Assembly: GCF_000003605.2 (NCBI RefSeq)
Contig: NW_003128381.1
Span: forward strand, 29,112 to 47,590
DNA length: 18,479 bases
Reading direction: 5' to 3'
Origin: Saccoglossus kowalevskii
Taxonomy: Eukaryota > Hemichordata > Enteropneusta > Harrimaniidae
The notes under the pieces were generated by a model that searched no databases, was not told the origin of the DNA, and was given only the letters and a program-made list of their open reading frames with translations. Shown here in pieces: positions 7,585 through 18,479 of the stretch. The position numbers and the translations under genes were made by a program. Position 1 is the stretch's first letter. Each line of letters opens with the position of its first letter.

Positions 7585-10500
7585 GGCAATATTAGAGGAG
7601 GTTGATTGGCAGTATTAGAGGGGATGATTGGCAGTTATTAGAGGGGATGATTGGCAGTATTAGAGGGGATGATTGGCAGTATTAGAGGGGATGATTGGCA
7701 GTATTAGAGGGGATGATTGGCAGTATTAGAGGGGGGTGATTGGCAGTATTAGAGGGGATGATTGGCAGTATTAGAGGGGATGATTGGCAGTATTAGAGGG
7801 GATGATTGGCAGTTATTAGAGGGGATGATTGGCAGTATTAGAGGGAATGATTGGCAGTATTAGAGGGGGATGATTGGCAGTATTAGAGGGGATGATTGGC
7901 AGTATTAGAGGGGGATGATTGGCAGTATTAGAGGGGATGATTGGCAGTATTAGAGGGGATGATTGGCAGTATTAGAGGGGATGATTGGCAATATTAGAGG
8001 GGATGATTGGCAGTATTAGAGGGGGGATGATTGGCAGTATTAGAGGGGATGATTGGCAGTATTAGAGGGGATGATTGGCAGTATTAGAGGGGATGATTGG
8101 CAGTATTAGAGGGGATGATTGGCAGTTATTAGAGGGGATGATTGGCAGTATTAGAGGGGATGATTGGCAGTATTAGAGGGAATGATTGGCAGTATTAGAG
8201 GGGGATGATTGGCAGTATTAGAGGGGATGATTGGCAGTATTAGAGGGGATGATTGGCAGTATTAGAGGGGATGATTGGCAGTATTAGAGGGGATGATTGG
8301 CAGTATTAGAGGGGATGATTGGCAGTATTAGAGGGGATGATTGGCAGTATTAGAGGGGATGATTGGCAGTATTAGAGGGGATGATTGGCAGTTATTAGAG
8401 GGGATGATTGGCAGTATTAGAGGGAATGATTGGCAGTATTAGAGGGGGATGATTGGCAGTATTAGAGGGGATGATTGGCAGTATTAGAGGGGATGATTGG
8501 CAGTATTAGAGGGGATGATTGGCAGTATTAGAGGGGATGATTGGCAGTATTAGAGGGGATGATTGGCAGTATTAGAGGGGGATGATTGGCAGTATTAGAG
8601 GGGATGATTGGTAGTATTAGAGGGGATGATTGGCAGTATTAGAGGGGATGATTGGTAGTATTAGAGGGGATGATTGGCAGTATTAGAGGGGATGATTGGC
8701 AGTATTAGAGGGGATGATTGGCAGTATTAGAGGGGATGATTGGCAGTATTAGAGGGGGATGATTGGCAGTATTAGAGGGGGATGATTGGCAGTATTAGAG
8801 GGGGATAATTGGTATTATTTGAGGGGGGAGGTTGGTCATTTTTAGAGGGGGAGATTGGCATTATTAGAGGGGATGATTGGCATTATTAGAGGGGATGATT
8901 GGCAGTATTAGAGGGGATGATTGGCAGTATTAGAGGGGATGATTGGCAGTATTAGAGGGGGATGATTGGCAGTATTAGAGGGGATGATTGGGAGTATTAG
9001 AGGGGATGATTGGCAGTATTAGAGGGGATGATTGGCAGTATTAGAGGGGATGATTGGCAGTATTAGAGGGGATGATTGGTAGTATTAGAGGGGATGATTG
9101 GCAGTATTAGAGGGGATGATTGGCAGTATTAGAGGGAATGATTGGCAGTATTAGAGGGGATGATTGGCAGTATTAGAGGGGATGATTGGCAGTATTAGAG
9201 GGGGATGATTGGCAGTATTAGAGGGGATGATTGGCAGTATTAGAGGGGATGATTGGCAGTATTAGAGGGGATGATTGGCAGTATTAGAGGGGAATGATTG
9301 GCAGTATTAGAGGGAATGATTGGCAGTATTAGAGGGGATGATTGGCAATATTAGAGGGGGATGATTGGCAGTATTAGAAGGGATGATTGGTAGTATTAGA
9401 GGGGATGATTGGCAGTATTAGAGGGGATGATTGGCAGTATTAGAGGGGATGATTGGCAGTATTAGAGGGGATGATTGGCAGTATTAGAGGGGGATGATTG
9501 GCAGTATTAGAGGGGATGATTGGCAGTATTAGAGGGGATGATTGGCAGTATTAGAGGGGATGATTGGCAGTATTAGAGGGGATGATTGGCAATATTAGAG
9601 GGGATGATTGGCAGTATTAGAGGGGATGATTGGCAGTATTAGAGGGGATGATTGGCAGTATTAGAGGGGATGATTGGCAGTATTAAAGGGGGTGATTGGC
9701 AGTATTAGAGGGGATGATTGGCAGTATTAGAGGGGGATGATTGGCAGTATTAGAGGGGATGATTGGCAGTATTAGAGGGGATGATTGGCAGTATTAGAGG
9801 GGATGATTGGTAGTATTAGAGGGGGATGATTGGCAGTATTAGAGGGGATGATTGGCAGTATTAGAGGGGGTGATTGGCAGTATTAGAGGGAATGATTGGC
9901 AGTATTAGAGGGGATGATTGGCAGTATTAGAGGGGATGATTGGCAATATTAGAGGGGATGATTGACAGTATTAGAGGGGATGATTGGCAGTATTAGAGGG
10001 GATGATTGGCAATATTAGAGGGGATGATTGGCAGTATTAGAGGGGATGATTGGCAGTATTAGAGGGGATGATTGGCAGTATTAGAGGGGGATGATTGGCA
10101 GTATTAGAGGGGGTGATTGGCAGTATTAGAGGGGGTGATTGGCAGTATTAGAGGGGATGATTGGCAGTATTAGAGGGGGATGATTGGCAGTATTAAAGGG
10201 GATGATTGGCAGTATTAGAGGGGGTGATTGGCAGTATTAGAGGGGATGATTGGCAGTATTAGAGGGGGATGATTGGCAGTATTAGAGGGGATGATTGGCA
10301 GTATTAGAGGGGATGATTGGCAGTATTAGAGGGAATGATTGGCAGTATTAGAGGGGATGATTGGCAGTATTAGAGGGGATGATTGGCAGTATTAGAGGGG
10401 ATGATTGACAGTATTAGAGGGGATGATTGGCAGTATTAGAGGGGATGATTGGCAATATTAGAGGGGATGATTGGCAGTATTAGAGGGGATGATTGGCAGT

Positions 10501-13500
10501 ATTAGAGGGGATGATTGGCAGTATTAGAGGGGGATGATTGGCAGTATTGGAGGGGGTGATTGGCAGTATTAGAGGGGATGATTGGCAGTTATTATAGGGG
10601 ATGATTGGCAGTATTAGAGGGGATGATTGGCAGTATTAGAGGGGGATGATTGGCAGTATTAGAGGGGATGATTGGCAGTATTAGAGGGGATGATTGGCAG
10701 TATTAGAGGGGATGATTGGCAGTATTAGAGGGGATGATTGGCAGTATTAGAGGGGATGATTGGTAGTATTAGAGGGGATGATTGACAGTATTACAGGAGG
10801 ATGATTGGCAGTATTAGAGGGAGGTGATTGGCAGTATTAGAGGGAGGTGATTGGCAGTATTAGAGGGAATGATTGCGCAGTATTAGAGGGGATGATTGGC
10901 AGTATTAGAGAGAATGATTGGCAGTATTAGAGGGGATGATTGGCAGTATTAGAGGGGATGATTAGCAGTATTAGAGGGGATGATTGGCAGTATTAGAGGG
11001 GATGATTAGCAGTATTAGAGGGGATGATTGGCAGTATTAGAGGGGATGATTGGCAGTTATTAGAGGGGGTGATTGGCAGTATTACAGGGGGATGATTGGC
11101 AGTATTAGAGGGAGGTGATTGGCAGTATTAGAGGGAATGATTGGCAGTATTAGAGAGGGATGATTGGCAGTATTAGAGGGGATGATTGGCAGTATTAGAG
11201 GGGATGATTGGCAGTATTAGAGGGGATGATTGGCAGTATTAGAGGGGATGATTGGCAGTATTAGAGGGGATGATTGGCAGTATTAGAGGGAATGATTGGC
11301 AGTATTAGAGGGGATGATTGGCAGTATTAGAGGGGATGATTGGCAATATTAGAGGGGGTGATTGGCAGTATTAGAGGGGATGATTGGCAGTATTAGAGGG
11401 GATGATTGGCAGTATTAGAGGGGATGATTGGCAGTATTAGAGGGGATGATTGGCAGTTATTAGAGGGGGTGATTGGCAGTATTACAGGGGGATGATTGGC
11501 AGTATTAGAGGGAGGTGATTGGCAGTATTAGAGGGAATGATTGGCAGTATTAGAGGGGATGATTGGCAGTATTAGAGGGGATGATTGGCAGTATTAGAGG
11601 GGATGATTGGCAGTATTAGAGAGAATGATTGGCAGTATTAGAGGGGATGATTGGCAGTATTAGAGGGGATGATTGGCAGTATTAGAGGGGATGATTGGCA
11701 GTATTAGAGGGGATGATTGGCAGTATTAGAGGGGATGATTGGCAGTATTATAGGGGGTGATTGGCAGTATTAGAGGGGATGATTGACAGTATTAGAGGGG
11801 ATGATTGGCAGTATTAGAGGGGATGATTGGCAATATTAGAGGGGATGATTGGCAGTATTAGAGGGGATGATTGGCAGTATTAGAGGGGATGATTGGCAGT
11901 ATTAGAGGGGGATGATTGGCAGTATTAGAGGGGGTGATTGGCAGTATTAGAGGGGATGATTGGCAGTATTAGAGGGGATGATTGGCAGTATTAGAGGGGG
12001 ATGATTGGCAGTATTAGAGGGGATGATTGGCAGTATTACAGGGGATGATTGGCACTATTACAGGGGATGATTGGCAGTATTAAAGGGGATGATTGGCCAT
12101 ATTACAGGGGATGATTGGCAGTATTACAGGGGATGATTGGCAGTATTAGAGGGATGATTGGCAGTATTCGACGGGATGATTGGCAGTATTAGAGGGGATG
12201 ATTGGCAGTATTAGAGGGGGATGATTGGCAGTATTAGAGGGGATGATTGGCAGTATTAGAGGGGATGATTGGCAGTATTAGAGGGAATGATTGGCAGTAT
12301 TAGAGGGGATGATTGGCAGTATTAGAGGGGATGATTGGCAGTATTAGAGGGGGTGATTGGCAGTATTAGAGGGGATGATTGGCAGTATTAGAGGGGGTGA
12401 TTGGCAGTATTAGAGGGGATGATTGGCAGTATTAGAGGGGGGTGATTGGCAGTATTAGAGGGAATGATTGGCAGTATTAAAGGGGATGATTGGCAGTATT
12501 AGAGGGGGTGATTGGCAGTATTAGAGGGGATGATTGGCAGTATTAGAGGGGATGATTGGCAGTATTAGAGGGGATGATTGGCAGTATTAGAGGGGATGAT
12601 TGGCAGTATTAGAGGGGGATAATTGGCAGTATTAGAGGGGATGATTGGCAGTATTAGAGGGGATGATTGGCAGTATTAGAGGGGATGATTGGTAGTATTA
12701 GAGGGGATGATTGGCAGTATTAGAGGGGGATGATTGGCAGTATTAGAGGGGATGATTGGCAGTATTAGAGGGAATGATTGGCAGTATTAGAGGGGGATGA
12801 TTGGCAGTATTACAGGGGATGATTGGCAGTATTAGAGGGGATGATTGGCAGTATTAGAGGGGGATGATTGGCAGTATTAGAGGGGATGATTGGCAGTATT
12901 AGAGGGGATGATTGCCAGTATTAGAGGGGACGATTGGCAGTATTAGAGGGGAGGATTGGCAGTATTAGAGGGGATGATTGGCAGTATTAGAGGGGATGAT
13001 TGGCAGTATTAGAGGGGGTGATTGGCAGTATTAGAGGGGGTGATTGGCAGTATTAGAGGGGGGTGATTGGCAGTATTAGAGGGGATGATTGGCAGTATTA
13101 GAGGGGATGATTCCGCATTATTAGAAGGGATGATTAGCAGTATTAGAGGGGATGATTGGTAGTATTAGAGGGGATGATTGGCAGTATTAGAAGAGGTTGA
13201 TTGGCAGTATTAGAGGGGATGATTGGCAGTATTAGAGGGGATGATTGGCAGTATTAGAGGGGATGATTGGCAGTATTAGAGGGGGATGATTGGCAGTATT
13301 AGAGGGGATGATTGGCAGTATTAGAGGGAATGATTGGCAGTATTAGAGGGGATGATTGGCAGTATTAGAGGGGATGATTGGCAGTATTAGAGGGGGATGA
13401 TTGACAGTATTAAAGGGGATGATTGGCAGTATTAGAGGGGATGATTGGCAGTATTAGAGGGGATGATTGGCAGTATTAGAGGGGATGATTGGCAGTATTA

Positions 13501-16500
13501 GAGGGGATGATTGGCACTATTAAAGGGGATGATTGGCAGTATTACAGGGGATGATTGGCAGTATTATAGGGAATGATTGGCAGTATTAAAGGGGATGATT
13601 GGCAGTATTAGAGGGGATGATTGGCAGTATTAGAGGGGGTGATTGGCAGCATTATAGGGGATGATTGGCACTATTATAAGGGGTGATTGGCAGTATTACA
13701 GGGGGATGATTGGCAGTATAGAGGGGATGATTGGCAGTATTAGAGGGGATGATTGGCAGTATTAGAGAGGGATGATTGGCAGTATTAGAGGGGATGATTG
13801 GCAGTATTAGAGGGGATGATTGGCAGTATTAGAGGGGATGATTGGCAGTATTAGAGGGGATGATTGGCAGTATTAGAGGGGATGATTGGCAGTATTAGAG
13901 GGAATGATTGGCAGTATTAGAGGGGATGATTGGCAGTATTAGAGGGGATGATTGGCAATATTAGAGGGGGTGATTGGCAGTATTAGAGGGGATGATTGGC
14001 AGTATTAGAGGGGATGATTGGCAGTATTAGAGGGGATGATTGGCAGTATTAGAGGGGATGATTGGCAGTTATTAGAGGGGGTGATTGGCAGTATTACAGG
14101 GGGATGATTGGCAGTATTAGAGGGAGGTGATTGGCAGTATTAGAGGGAATGATTGGCAGTATTAGAGGGGATGATTGGCAGTATTAGAGGGGATGATTGG
14201 CAGTATTAGAGGGGATGATTGGCAGTATTAGAGGGGGTGATTGGCAGTATTAGAGGGGATGATTGGCAGTATTAGAGGGGATGATTGGCAGTATTAGAGG
14301 GGATGATTGGCAGTATTAGAGGGGATGATTGGCAGTTATTAGAGGGGGTGATTGGCAGTATTACAGGGGGATGATTGGCAGTATTAGAGGGGATGATTGG
14401 CAGTATTAGAGGGGATGATTGGCAGTATTAGAGGGGGTGATTGGCAGTATTAGAGGGGGATGATTGGCAGTATTAAAGGGGATGATTGGCAGTATTAGAG
14501 GGGATGATTGGCAGTATTAGAGGGGATGATTGGCAGTATTAGAGGGGATGATTGGCAGTATTAGAGGGGAAGGATTGGCATTATTAAAGGGAATGATTGG
14601 CATTATTAAAGGGGGGAGATTGGCAATATTAGAGGGGATGATTGGCAATATTAGAGGGGATGATTGGCAGTATTAGAGGGGGTGATTGGCATTATTAGAG
14701 GGGGATGATTGCCATTATTAGAGGGGGATGACTGGTATTAATAAGAGGGGATGATTGCCTTTATTAGAGGGGATGCTTGGCATTATTAGAGGGGGATGAT
14801 TAGCAGTATTAGAGGGGTGATTGGCAGTATTAGAGGGGATGATTGGCAGTATTAGAGGGGATGATTGACAGTATTAGAGGGAATGATTGGCAGTATTAGA
14901 GGGGATGATTGGCAGTATTAGAGGGAATGATTGGCAGTATTAGAGGGGATGATTGACAGTATTAGAGGGGATGATTGGCAGTATTAGAGGGGATGATTGG
15001 CAGTTATTAGAGGGGATGATTGGCAGTATTAGAGGGGATGATTGGCAGTATTAGAGGGAGGTGATTGGCAGTATTAGAGGGGATGATTGGTAGTATTAGA
15101 GAGGGATGATTGGCAGTATTAGAGGGGATGATTGGCAGCATTAGAGGGAATGATTGGCAGTATTAGAGGGGATGATTGGCAGTATTAGAGGGGGTGATTG
15201 GCAGTATTAGAGGGGGTGATTGGCAGTATTAGAGGGGATGATTGGCAGTATTAGAGGGGGTGATTGGCAGTATTACAGGGGGATGATTGGCAGTATTAGA
15301 GGGGGATGATTGGCAGTATTAGAGGGAATGATTGGCAGTATTAGAGGGGATGATTGGCAGTATTAGAGGGGATGATTGGCAGTATTAGAGGGGGTGATTG
15401 GCAGCATTAGAGGGAATGATTGGCAGTATTAGAGGGGATGATTGGCAGTATTAGAGGGGGTGATTGGCAGTATTAGAGGGGATGATTGGCAGTATTAGAG
15501 GGGATGATTGGCAGTATTAGAGGGGATGATTGGCAGTATTAGAGGGGAATAATTGCCATATTTAAAGGGAATGATTGCCATATTTAAAGGAAGTTGTTTC
15601 CCAATTTTAGGGGAGAAGATTCCCAACTTTAGAGGGGAGAATGGCCATATTTAAAGGGAAGAATTGCCATAATTAAAGGGATGATTGGCAGTATTAGAGG
15701 GGGATGATTGGCAGTATTAGAGGGGATGATTGGCAGTATTAGAGGGGATGATTGGCAGTATTAGAGGGAATGATTGGCAGTATTAGAGGGGATGATTGGC
15801 AGTATTAGAGGGGATTATTGGCAGTATTAGAGGGGATGATTGGCAGTATTAGAGGGGATGATTGGCAGTATTAGAGGGGATGATTGGCAGTATTAGAGGG
15901 AATGATTGGCAGTATTAGAGGGGGATGATTGGCAGTATTAGAGGGAATGATTGGCAGTATTAGAGGGGATGATTGGCAGTATTAGAGGGGATGATTGGTA
16001 GTATTAGAGGGAGGTGATTGGCAGTATTAGAGGGAATGATTGGCAGTATTAGAGGGGATGATTGGCAGTATTAGAGGGGATGATTGGCAGTATTAGAGGG
16101 GATGATTGGCAGTATTAGAGGGGGTGATTGGCAGTATTAGAGGGGATGATTGGCAGTATTAGAGGGGATGATTGGCAGTATTAGAGGGGATGATTGGCAG
16201 TATTAGAGGGGATGATTGGCAGTTATTAGAGGGGGTGATTGGCAGTATTACAGGGGGATGATTGGCAGTATTAGAGGGGAAGGGAGGTGATTGGCAGTAT
16301 TAGAGGGGATGATTGGCAGTATTAGAGGGGATGATTGGCAGTATTAGAGGGGATGATTGGCACTATTGAGGGGATGATTGGCAGTATTAGAGGGGGATGA
16401 TTGGCAGTATTAGAGGGGATGATTGGCAGTATTAGAGGGGATGATTGGCAGTGATTGGCAGTATTAGAGGGGATGATTGGCAGTATTAGAGGGGATGATT

Positions 16501-18479
16501 GGCAGTATTAGAGGGGATGATTGGCAGTATTAGAGGGGATGATTGGCAGTATTAGAGGGGGTGATTGGCAGTATTAGAGGGGGATAATTGGCAGTATTAG
16601 AGGGGATGATTGGCAGTATTAGAGGGGATGATTGGCAGTATTGGAGGGGATGATTGGCAGTATTAGAGGGGATGATTGGCAGTATTAGAGGGAATGATTG
16701 GCAGTATTAGAGGGGGGATGATTGGCAGTATTAGAGGGGATGATTGGCAGTATTAGAGGGGATGATTGGCAGTATTAGAGGGGGATGATTGGCAGTATTA
16801 GAGGGGATGATTGGCAGTTATTAGAGGGGATGATTGGCAGTATTAGAGGGGATGATTGGCAGTATTAGAGGGGGGTGATTGGCAGTATTAGAGGGGGATG
16901 ATTGGCAGTATTAGAGGGGATGATTGGCAGTATTAGAGGGGATGATTGGCAGTATTAGAGGGGATGATTGGCAGTATTAGAGGGGATGATTGGCAGTATT
17001 AGAGGGGATGATTGGCAGTATTAGAGGGGAAGAATGGCAGTATTTAAAGGGATGATTGGCATTATTAGAGGGGGGTGATTGGCAGCATTAGAGGGGGATG
17101 ATTGGCAGTATTAGAGGGGATGATTGACAGTATTAGAGGGGATGATTGGCAGTATTAGAGGGGGTGATTGGCAGTATTAGAGGGGATGATTGGCAGTATT
17201 AGAGGGGATGATTGGCAGTATTAGAGGGGATGATTGGCAGTATTAGAGGGGATGATTGGCAGTATTAGAGGGGATGATTGGCAGTATTAGAGGGGATGAT
17301 TGGCAGTATTAGAGGGGATGATTGGTAGTATTAGAGGGGATGATAGGCAGTATTAGAAGGGGGGGATATGCACTATTAGAGGGGATGATATTCAGTATTA
17401 GAGAGGATGATTGGCAGTATTAGAGGGGGATGATTGGCAATATTAGAGGGGGGTGATTGGCAATATTAGGGGGGATGATTGGCAGTATTAGAGGGAATGA
17501 TTGGCAGTATTAGAGGGGATGATTGGCAGTATTAGAGGGGATGATTGGCAATATTAGAGGGGAATGATTGGCAGTATTAGAGGGGGATGATTGGCAGTAT
17601 TAGGGGGGATGATTGGCAGTATTAGAGGGAATGATTGGCAGTATTAGAGGGGATGATTGGCAGTATTAGAGGGAATGATTGGCAGTATTAGAGGGGATGA
17701 TTGGCAGTATTAGAGGGGATGATTGGCAGTATTAGAGGGGGATGATTGGCAGTATTAGAGGGGATGATTGGCAGTATTAGAGGGGATGATTGGCAGTATT
17801 AGAGGGGATGATTGGCAGTATTAGAGGGGATGATTGGCAGTATTAGAGGGGATGATTGGCAGTATTAGAGGGGATGATTGGCAGTATTAGAGGGGATGAT
17901 TGGCAGTGTTAGAGGGGATGATTGGCAGTATTAGAGGGGGGATGATTGGCAGTATTAGAGGGGATGATTGGCAGTATTAGAGGGGATGATTGGCAGTATT
18001 AGAGGGGATGATTGGCAGTTATTAGAGGGGATGATTGGCAGTATTAGAGGGGATGATTGGCAGTATTAGAGGGAATGATTGGCAGTATTAGAGGGGGATG
18101 ATTGGCAGTATTAGAGGGGATGATTGGCAGTATTAGAGGGGATGATTGGCAGTATTAGAGGGGATGATTGGCAGTATTAGAGGGGATGATTGGCAGTATT
18201 AGAGGGGATGATTGGCAGTATTAGAGGGGATGATTGGCAGTATTAGAGGGGATGATTGGCAGTATTAGAGGGGATGATTGGCAGTTATTAGAGGGGATGA
18301 TTGGCAGTATTAGAGGGAATGATTGGCAGTATTAGAGGGGGATGATTGGCAGTATTAGAGGGGATGATTGGCAGTATTAGAGGGGATGATTGGCAGTATT
18401 AGAGGGGATGATTGGCAGTATTAGAGGGGATGATTGGCAGTATTAGAGGGGATGATTGGCAGTTATTAGAGGGGGATGA
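7585..18479 (+). repeat. giant 22-23 bp minisatellite, roughly 490 copies, open-ended
   Basis: The plus-strand unit is GATTGGCAGTATTAGAGG followed by a G-run and AT (22 bp with GGGG, 23 bp with GGGGG). The copy number is estimated from span divided by unit length. The commonest variants are the following: G-run length; AGGGAATG; AGGGGGTG or AGGGAGGTG without the A; CAGTTATTAG (+1); CAATATT; TAGTATT; and TTACAGG. Every unit has stops in all frames (22 bp cycles the frame; TAG and TGA on plus, TAA on minus), so it is not coding. Variant units recur in ordered blocks, and a few stretches are strongly diverged. The array continues past the end of the window. Confidence 0.98.
15545..15685 (+). repeat. 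diverged island inside the 22-bp array
   Basis: Units here read like GATTGCCATATTTAAAGGGA or GATTCCCAACTTTAGAGGGG, and keep the 20-23 bp rhythm with many substitutions. They are flanked on both sides by standard units. Similar islands lie at about 8805-8885, 14565-14800, 17025-17085 and 17338-17410. They look like older, unhomogenised parts of the array. Confidence 0.85.

Larger units (their letters stand above)
7475..18479 (-). other. MTO1 upstream intron, more than 11 kb, running off the window
   Basis: Everything above exon a is inferred to be one intron, since the missing N-terminal exons must lie further upstream. Apart from about 110 bp next to exon a, it consists entirely of the 22-bp minisatellite. 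I see no exon, transposon or unique island with recognisable homology inside it. It could hold an exon only beyond 18479. Confidence 0.75.

Noticed and set aside
7585-18479. CRISPR array (hundreds of regularly spaced repeats)
   Set aside because: There are no unique spacers. The whole 22-bp unit is repeated head to tail, and the DNA is a eukaryotic split gene.
7585-18479. G-quadruplex array from the repeated GGGG runs
   Set aside because: The G-runs are single and about 18 nt apart. Such long loops make stable quadruplexes unlikely without experimental evidence.

Overview
This window is eukaryotic genomic DNA, most likely from an invertebrate metazoan. It carries the 3' part of one split gene on the minus strand. 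I recognise the gene as MTO1, the nuclear gene for the mitochondrial homologue of bacterial MnmG/GidA. Eleven exons can be joined in phase, from about 7474 down to the stop codon at 54-56. They give about 405 residues ending ...QYLS-stop, roughly the C-terminal 57% of a typical MTO1. The N-terminal FAD/NAD-binding exons must lie beyond the high-coordinate end of the window. I see no bacterial-style gene, no RNA gene, and no second protein-coding gene. The AT-rich introns and abundant young minisatellites would fit a mollusc or another marine invertebrate, but the sequence does not fix the taxon.

Layout, given from high to low coordinates because the gene reads leftward. From 18479 to about 7585 there is one continuous minisatellite with a 22-23 bp unit and roughly 490 copies. 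It is open at the window edge and lies in the intron upstream of the first visible exon. Exon a (about 7474-7362) is followed by a GC-AG intron holding a 32-bp minisatellite (6377-7048). Exons b, c and d (6247-6174, 5956-5840, 5072-4942) complete the catalytic-domain signatures. The next intron ends in a 47-bp minisatellite (3966-4682) that is a serial duplication of the real intron/exon junction at 4001/4000. Exon e (4000-3796) is followed by a 1.36 kb intron. Then come exon f (2435-2276), a 36-bp microexon g (2014-1979) and exon h (1894-1779). A second GC-AG intron with a 25-bp minisatellite follows, then exon i (1365-1269). An intron with 69-bp and 18-bp tandem repeats leads to exons j (323-269) and k (173-54).

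The most interesting features are these: the minisatellite that multiplied a functional 3' splice site fourteen extra times; the array of more than 10.8 kb, whose unit lacks both GT and AG on the gene's sense strand while carrying a CCAAT-box core; the two GC-AG introns with the same donor sequence; and the fact that five different minisatellite families sit in the introns of one housekeeping gene.
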